A stretch of 64,000 nt of DNA from Bacillus_BU sp051233475. Its GTDB lineage: Bacteria; Bacillota; Bacilli; Bacillales; Cytobacillaceae. The notes under the pieces were generated by a model. That model did not search any database, was not told the origin of the DNA, and saw nothing but the letters and a program-made list of their open reading frames with translations. This document shows, one piece after another, positions 41,355 through 50,010 of the stretch (within the stretch, counting starts at the first letter, position 1; each line of letters opens with the position of its first letter). The stretch spans positions 1-64,000 of the forward strand of contig NZ_JBKFGH010000026.1 of assembly GCF_051233475.1 (NCBI RefSeq), written 5' to 3'. A program made the position numbers and the translations under genes.

Positions 41355-42788
41355 ATGACAATAAACCAATCATATATGAGTAGAGAATCAGTTGAATCAG
41401 ATGTTTTGTCCGGAATTTCTGTAGTCAACCCAGCAACGGGGGAAGTTATTGCTTCTGTGCGAAATGGTGGAGCGTCAGAAGCAAAACAGGCAGTGGATGC
41501 AGCTTACGAGGCCCTTTCCAATTGGTCGAAAATGACAGCAGCAGAGCGGAGCGAACACTTAATGCAGTGGTACAAGCTTATTGATGAAGAAAAGGAAGTA
41601 ATTGGTGAAATCATGACACGCGAGCAAGGAAAGCCCTTGAAGGAAGCGATTGGTGAAGTCGTTTATTCCAATAGTTTTGTATCTTGGTATGCAGAAGAAG
41701 GGAAAAGAATTTATGGGGAAACCATCCCAGCTTCCCATGAACATAAACGGATTATTGTGTTGAAACAACCGGTTGGCGTTGTGGCTGCAATCACACCATG
41801 GAATTTCCCTGCGGCGATGATAACCCGGAAAGCAGCGCCAGCCTTAGCGGCAGGCTGTACCGTAGTGGTTAAACCAGCAGAACAGACCCCTTTAACAGCC
41901 TTGAAGCTAGCAGAACTTGCCGAAAAGGCAGGCATTCCAAAGGGAGTGTTTACGGTCATCACGGGTGATCCGAAGGAAATTGGCGAAGTGTGGCTTAAAG
42001 ATGACCGTGTAAGAAAAATTACCTTCACAGGATCTACTGAGGTTGGGAAAATCTTAATGCGGGGTGCTGCAGATACCGTGAAAAAAGTGTCCCTTGAATT
42101 AGGCGGGCATGCCCCGTTCATTGTTTTTGACGATGCAGATTTAGATAAAGCAGTTCAGGGAGCGATCGCCTCTAAATTTAGAAATGCGGGACAAACCTGC
42201 GTTTGTGCTAATCGAATTTATGTTCAGGAATCCATTGTAGATGCTTTTGCAGAGAAATATGTAACAGAAGTGAGAGAACTAAAAATTGGTGATGGCTTGG
42301 CGGAAGGGACCACGATTGGCCCCCTAATTGATGAACTTGCCCTAAACAAGGTTGAAAATCAAATTATTGATGCGGTAGAAAAAGGTGGAAAAATCAAAAC
42401 GGGTGGGGACAGACTTTCGATAAATGGAGGATATTTCTTTGAGCCGACTGTGTTGATAAATGCTACGGATGATATGCTCTGTATGAACGAAGAGACATTT
42501 GGCCCGTTGGCACCAATCGCTACTTTTAAAACAGCAGAAGAAGTAGTTGCGAGGGCAAATAACACGCCGTTTGGGCTTGCTGCCTACGTGTTTACCCAAA
42601 ATTTAAGCCGGGCAATTCAAGTGAGTGAACAATTGGAATATGGAATTGTGGGCTTAAACGACGGTCTTCCTTCAGTGGCGCAAGCTCCGTTTGGAGGCTT
42701 TAAGCAAAGTGGACTTGGCCGTGAAGGTGGACATCATGGGATTGAGGAATTCTTGGAAACGAAGCTTATTTCCATTTCACTTAAGTAA
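41355..42788 (+). CDS. gabD: NAD(P)-dependent succinate-semialdehyde dehydrogenase
   Basis: Aldehyde dehydrogenase of 477 aa. Catalytic Glu in LELGGHAPF (~257) and Cys in NAGQTCVCANR (~291), Asn in ITPWNFPAAM (~151), and the PFGGFKQSGLGREGG end are those of the GabD class. The CVC pair next to the catalytic Cys is a feature of redox-regulated GabD. Last gene of the omega-amine block; it would oxidise the semialdehyde made by the transaminase. AGGAGAAAAG precedes the ATG. Confidence 0.9.
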   Translation: MTINQSYMSRESVESDVLSGISVVNPATGEVIASVRNGGASEAKQAVDAAYEALSNWSKMTAAERSEHLMQWYKLIDEEKEVIGEIMTREQGKPLKEAIGEVVYSNSFVSWYAEEGKRIYGETIPASHEHKRIIVLKQPVGVVAAITPWNFPAAMITRKAAPALAAGCTVVVKPAEQTPLTALKLAELAEKAGIPKGVFTVITGDPKEIGEVWLKDDRVRKITFTGSTEVGKILMRGAADTVKKVSLELGGHAPFIVFDDADLDKAVQGAIASKFRNAGQTCVCANRIYVQESIVDAFAEKYVTEVRELKIGDGLAEGTTIGPLIDELALNKVENQIIDAVEKGGKIKTGGDRLSINGGYFFEPTVLINATDDMLCMNEETFGPLAPIATFKTAEEVVARANNTPFGLAAYVFTQNLSRAIQVSEQLEYGIVGLNDGLPSVAQAPFGGFKQSGLGREGGHHGIEEFLETKLISISLK

Positions 42789-42844
42789 CATTTGGTGTTT
42801 ACTTGAATTGACAATGATCATTAAAAAAGAAGCAATCTTATAAA

Positions 42845-42884
42845 AAACGCTGGAGCTATATTAACAAGCTCTAGCGTTTTTTTG
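42845..42884 (+). terminator. Terminator after gabD
   Basis: AACGCTGGAGCT pairs with AGCTCTAGCGTT (one mismatch), then TTTTTTT. Confidence 0.88.
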
Positions 42885-42936
42885 TTGGATAATCGAATGG
42901 AAATCATTTCAAAAATTATTGTGTATATTAACAATA

Positions 42937-42948
42937 TAGTATATACTA
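42937..42948. promoter_or_regulatory. Palindrome, probable YtrA-type operator
   Basis: TAGTATATACTA is a perfect 12-bp palindrome 44 bp upstream of the GntR start. Similar GTATATAC cores are known operators of YtrA-type repressors, by recollection. Confidence 0.5.
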
Positions 42949-42991
42949 CATTACAACACTAATGCACTATATCAGGGAGGAGGAAAAAGGA

Positions 42992-43372
42992 TTGCTTCCA
43001 ATTTTTGATGGCACGAAGCCGATTTATTTACAGATTTCAGAGTGGCTAGAAACAGAAATTTTGAATGGCAATTTTAAAAGTGATCAAAAAATATACTCCC
43101 AGTATCAGCTTGCAGATATGTTTAATATCAATCCGGCCACTGCTGCAAAAGGTCTAAATATTTTGGCGGAAGAACAGATTTTATATAAAAAGCGGGGACT
43201 TGGGATGTTCGTTTCCTCTTCAGCAAAAGCAATGATTCTTAACAAACGAAAAAATCAAACACTAAAACGTTTAGTATTAGAAATTGTAATAGAAGCGGAA
43301 CGGTTAAATGTGAGTAAAGAAGAATTAATTGAAATGATAAAAACAACAGAAAAAGGGGAGGCGGCAGAGTAA
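42992..43372 (+). CDS. GntR-family repressor, YtrA subfamily
   Basis: About 126 aa: an N-terminal winged helix (PIYLQISEWLETEILNG ... INPATAAKGLNILAEEQIL) and a short C-terminal dimerisation helix pair, as in YtrA. TTG 42992 follows GGAGGAGG by 8 bases, giving MLPIFDGTKPIYLQ, the usual YtrA start. Its stop overlaps the ATPase start by one base, so the operon is autoregulated and coupled. Confidence 0.88.
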   Translation: MLPIFDGTKPIYLQISEWLETEILNGNFKSDQKIYSQYQLADMFNINPATAAKGLNILAEEQILYKKRGLGMFVSSSAKAMILNKRKNQTLKRLVLEIVIEAERLNVSKEELIEMIKTTEKGEAAE

Positions 43373-44283
43373 TGGCTGTGGTTGAATGCAATGGACTGAC
43401 AAAGGTTTTCTTAAATAGTAAAGCTTTAAATGGCATCTCCTTTAAACTGGAAGAAAATAAAATTACCGGACTCATCGGCAGGAATGGTGCGGGGAAAACA
43501 ACTCTGTTAAAAATTATTTCAGGTTATTTTGAGGAAACATCAGGTGAAATCAATGTTTTTTCGGAAAAGCCGTTTAACAATCTAACTGTTTCTGCAAACC
43601 TGATCTTTATCCATGATGAGATGAATCTTCCTGCATCCTTATCCTTAAAGGAGATTTTGGATGTTGCAGGAAGCTTTTATGAAAATTGGGACGTGGAATT
43701 AGCCGACCGACTGTTTCATCATTTCTCTTTTAACACCAAAGAGACTTACACCTCGTTATCAAAGGGAATGAAATGTACGTTTCTTGCCATTATAGGTTTA
43801 GCGGCACACTGTCCGTTAACGATATTTGATGAACCAACATCAGGAATGGATGCGGGAATTAGAAAGGATTTTTATCGCGCTTTGCTAAAGGATTACTTAG
43901 CTCATCCTCGGAACATCATAATCTCCACCCATCACTTGAACGAAATGGAGGATTTGTTGGAAGATATTTTACTGATTAAAGATGGAAAAGAATTGCTTCA
44001 TCTGCCGGCAGCGGATTTAAAAGAATGGGCAATTGGTTTTCAAGGTAAAGATACGGTTGTTAAGAAATGGGCCGATGACAGAGAAGTCTTATATTCGAAA
44101 AGTGTTGGCTTAGACAGTACATATGTCGTAGTAAAAAACGATTTTTCTCAGGCTGAATTGGACCAGGTTTTTGTCGATGGGGTTTTGGTAACACCTGTTT
44201 CTTTAAACGATCTATGTATCTATTTAACTGGTAATCCGAACGGGGGAATCGATTATGTCTTTAACCAATCCAAGTCTTGTTGA
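43372..44283 (+). CDS. ABC transporter ATPase, YtrB-like
   Basis: A 303-aa exporter-type ATPase. Walker A GRNGAGKT, signature-like LSKGMKCTF (a variant of LSGGQ, common in this group), Walker B LTIFDEPTSGMD and His-switch STHHLNEMED. The C-terminal 80 residues are an extra domain seen in YtrB/bacitracin-type proteins. Overlaps the next gene by 29 bp. YtrA/YtrB loci respond to cell-wall antibiotics in Bacillus. Confidence 0.9.
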   Translation: MAVVECNGLTKVFLNSKALNGISFKLEENKITGLIGRNGAGKTTLLKIISGYFEETSGEINVFSEKPFNNLTVSANLIFIHDEMNLPASLSLKEILDVAGSFYENWDVELADRLFHHFSFNTKETYTSLSKGMKCTFLAIIGLAAHCPLTIFDEPTSGMDAGIRKDFYRALLKDYLAHPRNIIISTHHLNEMEDLLEDILLIKDGKELLHLPAADLKEWAIGFQGKDTVVKKWADDREVLYSKSVGLDSTYVVVKNDFSQAELDQVFVDGVLVTPVSLNDLCIYLTGNPNGGIDYVFNQSKSC

Positions 44284-45004
44284 TGTGGTAAAAAAACAAT
44301 ATTTTTATAAACTAAAGGCCTACACACCAGTTTTCTTCAATCTCGTATTTATACAGGTACTAGCGATTTTGTTCTCATTTAATGGGGTTGGGATGTCAGG
44401 GGCGAGTAGTGACAATATTGAGATGTCGGTCCATTATTATTCAGGAGACATAGTGGTTATTTTTACGTTCATTTGGGCGTTTGTGACAGCATTTAACGTA
44501 ACGACAAAAGTGAACAGAGATATTGATTTTTCTTTTGTTACGAATAGATTGAGCAGCAATCTTTCAAATGCGTTATTCTTGATAACGGTAGGGTTTTTAG
44601 GAGCGATTCTTGCCATCTTATCAACCAATCTATTAGTTATAATTTTTTATTATTTTTCTGATCAACAATTTTTAAATAGTCATACCGTCATGTCTAATCC
44701 AAAAGAATTCCTTATTGGGATTACTTCAACAAGCTTTTACGTTTTCCTATTTTGTGCGCTTGGATATTTCGCAGGAACCCTCGTCCAAATTCATAAAGTA
44801 TTTGCTTTCATCCTGCCTGCAAGTTTTTTCGGGATGTTAATTCTTGACGAAGGATTAGGTGAAGCAAAAATAGTATCATTTGTTTTTGAATTTTTCTTTA
44901 AGGAGTCATCATTAATCATGTTCATCACTAAGGTAATCGTCATGGTGTGTCTCCTGTTTGCCAGTGCGTTTGCATTTTCGAATAGAATGGAGGTAAAACA
45001 ATGA
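44255..45004 (+). CDS. ABC transporter membrane subunit
   Basis: A 249-aa protein with six hydrophobic segments and little sequence motif; NRDIDFSFVTNRLSSNLSNALFL resembles ABC-2 type permeases of YtrC/D type loci. Starts inside the ATPase gene and ends ATGA-overlapped with the next gene, so partnership is firm even though family resemblance is weak. Confidence 0.8.
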   Translation: MSLTNPSLVDVVKKQYFYKLKAYTPVFFNLVFIQVLAILFSFNGVGMSGASSDNIEMSVHYYSGDIVVIFTFIWAFVTAFNVTTKVNRDIDFSFVTNRLSSNLSNALFLITVGFLGAILAILSTNLLVIIFYYFSDQQFLNSHTVMSNPKEFLIGITSTSFYVFLFCALGYFAGTLVQIHKVFAFILPASFFGMLILDEGLGEAKIVSFVFEFFFKESSLIMFITKVIVMVCLLFASAFAFSNRMEVKQ

Positions 45005-45702
45005 TTGGATTCATACCTTTTCTATTTATCCTATTCATCCTAATTGCTATCTCATTTTTTATAGCAAAGATCTTTAATAATAGAAAAATTCTAATTAATA
45101 ACCGAGTTCAGTGGATATTTGCAGGATATGTTGTCATCTTATTGATCAGCGCTGGAATAGTTACTTTACTTCCTGTAAATAAAATGACCTACGAAAAAAT
45201 AGATAATAGTGAAGACCTTTCGAAGGAAAATGAAGAATTATACTATGCAGCAGTAGAAGGAAGAATTAACGAGGTTAATCCTGCATTAATAAATAAACAA
45301 TGGACCTTCAATTATTCAGAAAAAACTCTTCATATAGAAGTAGAAAAAGAAGGAGAATTTTATAACCAGATAGTTGTTGAAAAGAAGGAAACCAATGATC
45401 AAAAAATAGAGGCAGTTTTTTTAAAATCCAGATCAGTAGTAAATGATTGGGATGTTACAAAGTTGATAAATCCAATAAGGGTCAGATTAACTGGAGACAC
45501 ACTTAAAATTATCAATCCTGAGTTTGTCAAAATTGAATTCTCACAGCTAGGAAGTGTCTTTGCGATCAACCAATTTACCGGAACAGGTTGGACAAATAAT
45601 AATTCTAGTTTTATTGATGGACAGAGCATTTTGTATTTGAAAATACCGAAAGACCTGGAACTTATCGAAAAAAAATACGTAAACCTCCAATTTGTAAATT
45701 AA
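45001..45702 (+). CDS. Membrane-anchored protein of the ABC operon
   Basis: A 233-aa protein not recognised by family. Two N-terminal hydrophobic segments (~1-22 and ~36-58) precede an extracytoplasmic domain of mostly beta character, with no Cys or catalytic motif seen. Its ATG overlaps the preceding stop (ATGA), so it is co-translated with the transporter and may be an accessory or sensor subunit. Confidence 0.7.
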   Translation: MIGFIPFLFILFILIAISFFIAKIFNNRKILINNRVQWIFAGYVVILLISAGIVTLLPVNKMTYEKIDNSEDLSKENEELYYAAVEGRINEVNPALINKQWTFNYSEKTLHIEVEKEGEFYNQIVVEKKETNDQKIEAVFLKSRSVVNDWDVTKLINPIRVRLTGDTLKIINPEFVKIEFSQLGSVFAINQFTGTGWTNNNSSFIDGQSILYLKIPKDLELIEKKYVNLQFVN

Positions 45703-45719
45703 AAATGGTTCATGTTTGG

Positions 45720-45752
45720 AAGGGTGAAAACTGTGAGTTTTCATCCTTTTTC
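45720..45752 (+). terminator. Terminator of YtrA/ABC operon
   Basis: GGGTGAAAACT pairs with AGTTTTCATCC (G-U allowed) around a 3-base loop, followed by TTTTTC. Confidence 0.8.
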
Positions 45753-45861
45753 GTATCTGATCCCAACAATCATTCTTTTTTGAGAAGGAATATTTAACGA
45801 ACATAAAAAAGCTGTTAAGTGAAAAACTATGTTTTGTAAATATGGGATGTGGAGGTAGACC

Positions 45862-46029
45862 ATGGATCAAAAAGAATTATTAAACCAATTACTTCGAGAG
45901 TATGGTTATCCCCAAGAGGTGATCAACCGCTTTATGGAGGATACAGAGACAGATGGCTTAACCTTCGAAGAAGCAAAAAAAAGAATTATGCCATACAAGG
46001 ATATTACTGCGGACCGTAGCCAGTATTGA
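45862..46029 (+). CDS. Small 55-aa acidic helical protein
   Basis: ATG 45862 follows GGAGG by 6 bases. The product (starts MDQKELLNQLLREYGYPQE, ends ADRSQY) is charged, largely helical and soluble, without Cys. Not recognised. The next small gene starts 12 bp downstream with its own GGAGG, so both are probably in one transcript. Confidence 0.65.
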   Translation: MDQKELLNQLLREYGYPQEVINRFMEDTETDGLTFEEAKKRIMPYKDITADRSQY

Positions 46030-46041
46030 TTGGAGGTAAAA

Positions 46042-46200
46042 ATGAAAAAAATCAAACGCGAAAAAACCAACCCTCAAGAACAGAATCAAGAAAATGGACA
46101 TTTTGGAGTGGAGGCTGAACTTAGTCTTCAGTCTGTTAATTTTGCAACAACTGAAAATCCATATTTGAATGAACATTTTCAAGAAGAACCGGATAACTAA
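46042..46200 (+). CDS. Small 52-aa hydrophilic protein
   Basis: ATG 46042 has TTGGAGG upstream. The product begins MKKIKREKTNPQEQNQENGH and is rich in Gln, Asn and Glu, looks disordered, and has no membrane span. Not recognised; composition is reminiscent of small spore or stress proteins, but no motif proves it. Closed by a terminator. Confidence 0.6.
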   Translation: MKKIKREKTNPQEQNQENGHFGVEAELSLQSVNFATTENPYLNEHFQEEPDN

Positions 46201-46208
46201 AATAATAA

Positions 46209-46248
46209 AAAGGCGCTATCCAGACTATGGGTGGCGCTTGTTTATTTA
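46209..46248 (+). terminator. Terminator after the small genes
   Basis: AAGGCGC-N3-CC pairs with GG-N3-GCGCTT, then TGTTTATTT. Confidence 0.75.
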
Positions 46249-46391
46249 CTTATGAACATTTTTTTGAAATAAATTAGAAAACACAAATAAACCGTTGATT
46301 TTTGTCCACCAAATTTACATTTAACTTACTGTAAAATAGAATTACATGGAATAAACTCCTAGATTCAACAATATTTTAAGGGGTGTTTATT

Positions 46392-47057
46392 ATGGAAACT
46401 GAAAAGGTGGATTTTAAAAAAGAGTATAAGGATCTATACCTGCCACCTAAAAAGCCTGTATTAATTGATGTTCCGGAAATGAAATTTATCATGGTCGATG
46501 GCAAAGGGAATCCAAATGACGAAAATGGAGAATATCAACAGGCCGTTGAACTGCTTTATGCTTTCTCCTATACAATCAAAATGAGCAAGAAAAGCGGGAA
46601 TCAACCAGCGGGCTATTTTGATTATGTAGTCCCTCCGCTTGAAGGATTATGGTGGATGTCCGATAATAAAAAGCCTGAATTTATCAACAAAGATTTGTTT
46701 TGCTGGACGTCGATGATTCGTCAGCCTGACTTTGTCACTGAAGAAGTTTTTCAATGGGCTTGTGATGAGGTGAGAAGGAAAAAGCCTGGACTTGATCCAT
46801 CAAAGGCCTATTTGGATACCTTTACAGAAGGAATGTGCGTGCAAATTTTGCATGTTGGCCATTACGATGAAGAACCTGCAACAATAGAGAAAATAGACGT
46901 TTTCACGGAAGCGAATCATTTGAAGAATGCAATTTCTACGGTGAATCGTGAAGGGAAAACTCGCCAACATCACGAAATTTATTTATCTGATCCACGAAGA
47001 ACAAAGCCTGAAAAATTAAAGACAGTTATAAGAATACCTGTTGAAAAAACGAACTAG
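46392..47057 (+). CDS. GyrI-like small-molecule-binding protein
   Basis: About 221 aa, soluble. Resembles the GyrI-like/YdhE-type SHS2 proteins: VPEMKFIMVDGKGNPND near the N-terminus, PPLEGLWWM, and GMCVQILHVGHYDEEPATI near the middle, which match the two halves of the fold. ATG 46392 follows AAGGGGTG. Stand-alone gene with its own terminator. Ligand unknown. Confidence 0.82.
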   Translation: METEKVDFKKEYKDLYLPPKKPVLIDVPEMKFIMVDGKGNPNDENGEYQQAVELLYAFSYTIKMSKKSGNQPAGYFDYVVPPLEGLWWMSDNKKPEFINKDLFCWTSMIRQPDFVTEEVFQWACDEVRRKKPGLDPSKAYLDTFTEGMCVQILHVGHYDEEPATIEKIDVFTEANHLKNAISTVNREGKTRQHHEIYLSDPRRTKPEKLKTVIRIPVEKTN

Positions 47058-47068
47058 AAACCCACTCA

Positions 47069-47103
47069 AAAGCCTCTAACTGATTGCGAAGAGGTTTTTT
47101 GTG
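47069..47103 (+). terminator. Terminator after GyrI-like gene
   Basis: AGCCTCT pairs with AGAGGTT around a 12-base loop, followed by TTTTTT. Confidence 0.75.
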
Positions 47104-47204
47104 TTTTCAATAATAATACCAGAGCTAATCAAATTGAGGATACAAACTTCATTTCCTTCATACATTTAAGTATTCATACTTTGAATCTGGGAAGGTGAGT
47201 TCTA

Positions 47205-47921
47205 ATGCAATATGGGATGAATCCTGTCGGAATGCAGGGTTACAAAAATATTTCACATCCGCATCAAACGGATCGAAACAATAATGGTTATTCGATGACA
47301 GTAGAGGGCAAAGGGCAGATTACGGTGAGACCTGACCAGGCAAAGCTTTCGATCGGTGTTGTAACTGAAAATCAACAACTTCTCCAGGCTCAACAAGAAA
47401 ATTCCGTCATTTCAACTCGAGTAATTGAAGCTTTAAAACAGTTAGGAATTGATCCAGCATCTATTAAAACGATTATCTACAACATCCAGCCCCAATATGA
47501 TTATATAGAAGGGAAACAAATTTTAAGGGGCTACCAAGTAGAACATCAGTTAGAGGTTACTGTTAAAGACATCGCAAAAGTTGGTTTAATCCTCGATACA
47601 GCCTTTAAAAATGGAGCAAATCGGGCCGGAAACATTCAGTTTATCGTAGCAACACCGGAGGTTTATTATCGTGAAGCACTAAAAAAAGCGCTGAATGATG
47701 CAAGAGAAAAAGCAGAAGTAATGGCTCAAACGATCGGAGCTGCATTAAAAAGAATACCTATAAAGATAATCGAAAAGAACGTTCAGCCACCCGAAGTATA
47801 CCCAATGTTTTCTTATAAGCTCACTGCAGAAGCTGCAGCAGTAACTCCACCGATCCAAAAGGGCGAATATACGATTGATGCTTATGTAACAGTTGTTTAT
47901 GAATATCGGGAGAGAAATTGA
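47205..47921 (+). CDS. SIMPL-domain protein (DUF541)
   Basis: A 238-aa protein with the DUF541/SIMPL fold: SMTVEGKGQITVRPDQAKLSIGV start of the domain, TIIYNIQPQYDY, LRGYQVEHQLEVTVKD and a repeat of the motif ending EYTIDAYVTVVYEY. No signal peptide is seen, unlike many family members. GAAGGTGAG precedes the ATG. Function unknown; often oxidative-stress or signalling related. Confidence 0.88.
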   Translation: MQYGMNPVGMQGYKNISHPHQTDRNNNGYSMTVEGKGQITVRPDQAKLSIGVVTENQQLLQAQQENSVISTRVIEALKQLGIDPASIKTIIYNIQPQYDYIEGKQILRGYQVEHQLEVTVKDIAKVGLILDTAFKNGANRAGNIQFIVATPEVYYREALKKALNDAREKAEVMAQTIGAALKRIPIKIIEKNVQPPEVYPMFSYKLTAEAAAVTPPIQKGEYTIDAYVTVVYEYRERN

Positions 47922-47935
47922 TTTTTTTTACAGAA

Positions 47936-47980
47936 AATAAAACAAGCAGTCTCATTCAGGAAGACTGCTTGTTTTATTTG
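47936..47980. terminator. Bidirectional terminator between convergent genes
   Basis: AAACAAGCAGTCT pairs perfectly with AGACTGCTTGTTT, with T-rich tails on both strands; serves the SIMPL gene and the DHA2 pump. Confidence 0.88.
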
Positions 47981-47999
47981 TATGAAATTACCATCAACT

Positions 48000-49451
48000 C
48001 TATTTTACTGCCACCTGTCGCGCTTTTACTAATCTCCATCCCGTTAATATGGCTGAAACAAGACAAATAACTGCGGAACCAATAAACACAACATGCATGC
48101 CCTCTATAAAAAGATCAGGACGGTCAGCAACTAATCCGGTTACACGATAGCCAGCTTTTTGACTCATAACGGTGAATAGGGTGGTCGTTGCTACAGAGAT
48201 ACCAACCACCATACCTAAATTTCGAATTAATGAATTCACACTTCCTGCAATGCCTAAATGTGGCTTTGGAACGGTCGACATAATTAAAGAATTATTTGGT
48301 GACTGAAACAGCCCGTTTCCAATTCCTATTAACGCAACAAGGAACCCTACACTGAAAATCGAGCTTTTACTGTCGAGCCAAGCAAAACCAATTTGGGTGA
48401 TAACCATGACAAGTAAGCCTGCAAATGTCAAAAGCTCTGAGCCGATTTTATCTGACAAAGCCCCACTAAACGGTGCGACAATCGCCATTGTAATCGGAAA
48501 TAGCATTAATAAGAAGCCCGCGCTAAGCGGAGATAAATTCAGGATGTTTTGCGTGTAAAATGGACCAATAATATTGAAGCAGAATGTCGCGACAAAAACG
48601 AGAAATCCGCAAACAATGCTAAGTGAAAACAGCGTGTTTTTAAAAATAGATAATTGCAGCATCGGCTCAGATTTATGCAATTCCACTCCTAAGAACAGGG
48701 CGAAAGTAATCAATGCAAGGCCAAAGGCCAACAAAATCCAGCTGTTTTGATAACCAAGCTGCTGTCCAAGCAATAGACCAGAAAAAAGAGAAATGACAAA
48801 GATGGAGAACAAGACACTGCCTGATACATCCAACTTAACTTTTAGAAAACTAAGATCTTTCGGCAGCATTTTCCAACCAATTGCAATCGCAATGACACCA
48901 ATCGGAATATTAACCCAAAATATTGATTGCCAGCCGAAAACAGATAAAAGTACTCCACCAAGGCTTGGACCGGCAATGCTCCCAAGTGAGACGAAGGTTC
49001 CAGTAAGCCCCATCGCCTTTCCGCGTTCGCGTGGCGGGAAAATATCAGTGACAATCCCCGGGCTGTTTGCCATTGTCATCGATGCTCCAATGGCCTGGAT
49101 GGCCCTGAAAAGGATCAACAGAGGTAAGTTAATACTAAATCCACATAGGAACGAGCCGATCAAAAACACGACAGAACCTATTTTAAAAATCTTAATTTTT
49201 CCATACATGTCTCCTAATTTTCCGAAGAAAAGGATAAACGTACATATCGTGATTAAGTAACTCGTCACTACCCATTGGGTTTGTGAGACCGGTAGACTTA
49301 AATTATTCGAGATTACGGGTAGAGCGATATTGACTATACTAGCATCCAAAGTAGACATAAAAATAAACAAATTTAAAATGATTAATATCGTCCAGCGTTT
49401 GCTTTGGACATAGGAATCGTCCTGATAGGTTTTAACTTGAGCATTCATCAT
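48000..49451 (-). CDS. DHA2-family multidrug efflux MFS (14 TM)
   Basis: About 483 aa, proton-driven drug exporter. Motifs: LDASIVNIALPVI (motif D1), GKLGDMYGKIKIF (motif A), RAIQAIGASMTMA (motif B), GSIAGPSLGGVL (motif C); fourteen hydrophobic segments. ATG 49451 follows GGGGTGC. Divergent from a MarR repressor across two identical-core palindromes, so drug-inducible expression is likely. Confidence 0.92.
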   Translation of the reverse strand: MMNAQVKTYQDDSYVQSKRWTILIILNLFIFMSTLDASIVNIALPVISNNLSLPVSQTQWVVTSYLITICTFILFFGKLGDMYGKIKIFKIGSVVFLIGSFLCGFSINLPLLILFRAIQAIGASMTMANSPGIVTDIFPPRERGKAMGLTGTFVSLGSIAGPSLGGVLLSVFGWQSIFWVNIPIGVIAIAIGWKMLPKDLSFLKVKLDVSGSVLFSIFVISLFSGLLLGQQLGYQNSWILLAFGLALITFALFLGVELHKSEPMLQLSIFKNTLFSLSIVCGFLVFVATFCFNIIGPFYTQNILNLSPLSAGFLLMLFPITMAIVAPFSGALSDKIGSELLTFAGLLVMVITQIGFAWLDSKSSIFSVGFLVALIGIGNGLFQSPNNSLIMSTVPKPHLGIAGSVNSLIRNLGMVVGISVATTTLFTVMSQKAGYRVTGLVADRPDLFIEGMHVVFIGSAVICLVSAILTGWRLVKARQVAVK

Positions 49452-49476
49452 AAAGCACCCCATTTTTTAAAAACAA

Positions 49477-49494
49477 TAGTTGCGTCTGCAACTA
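49477..49494. promoter_or_regulatory. MarR operator, pump-proximal
   Basis: TAGTTGCGTCTGCAACTA is an 18-bp palindrome with one central asymmetry, 26 bp from the pump start. Confidence 0.8.
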
Positions 49495-49513
49495 ATTCGA
49501 GTCTATCTTATTT

Positions 49514-49531
49514 TAGTTGCGTACGCAACTA
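49514..49531. promoter_or_regulatory. MarR operator, marR-proximal
   Basis: TAGTTGCGTACGCAACTA is a perfect 18-bp palindrome, 37 bp from the first copy and 46 bp from the marR start. Confidence 0.85.
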
Positions 49532-49577
49532 ATTTTAAGGTACAATTTTATAAAAGAGGTTTACTAGGAGTTGCACT

Positions 49578-49991
49578 ATGCAAAAACAACCGATTGGGAA
49601 GCTTATTTCCGTTATTAACCGTCAAAGTCAAAAATACTTAACGAGAGAATTGAAAAAATACAATATTGGCAGCGGTGGCCAACATAGTTTTTTAATAGAA
49701 ATTATCATGCAGCCTGGAAAGAACCAGGATCAGCTAACTTCTGAATTGCGTTTTGATAAAGCAACTACTGCCAGGACGGTAAAGCAATTGGAGCTCGCTG
49801 GTTTTATTGAACGGCAGATAGATGAAAATGATCGCCGTTCTTATCGTTTATATCCAACACAAAAGGGAATTGATTTTCTCCCAACCCTTCGCAAAATATT
49901 AAAAGCTGCCAACACAAGATTAACGAATAAATTAACGATGGATGAAGAAGATCAATTGATTTGTTTACTCAAAAAATTGGTTGAAGACTAA
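49578..49991 (+). CDS. MarR-family repressor
   Basis: A 137-aa winged-helix repressor: recognition helix in KATTARTVKQLELAGFI (~58-74), wing NDRRSYRLYPTQKG. Ligand binding releases MarR proteins from palindromes such as the two upstream. Overlaps the acetyltransferase region at its 3' end, so the two are probably co-transcribed. Confidence 0.93.
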   Translation: MQKQPIGKLISVINRQSQKYLTRELKKYNIGSGGQHSFLIEIIMQPGKNQDQLTSELRFDKATTARTVKQLELAGFIERQIDENDRRSYRLYPTQKGIDFLPTLRKILKAANTRLTNKLTMDEEDQLICLLKKLVED

Positions 49992-50010
49992 TGCGCAGGC
50001 GGTGGCAAGA

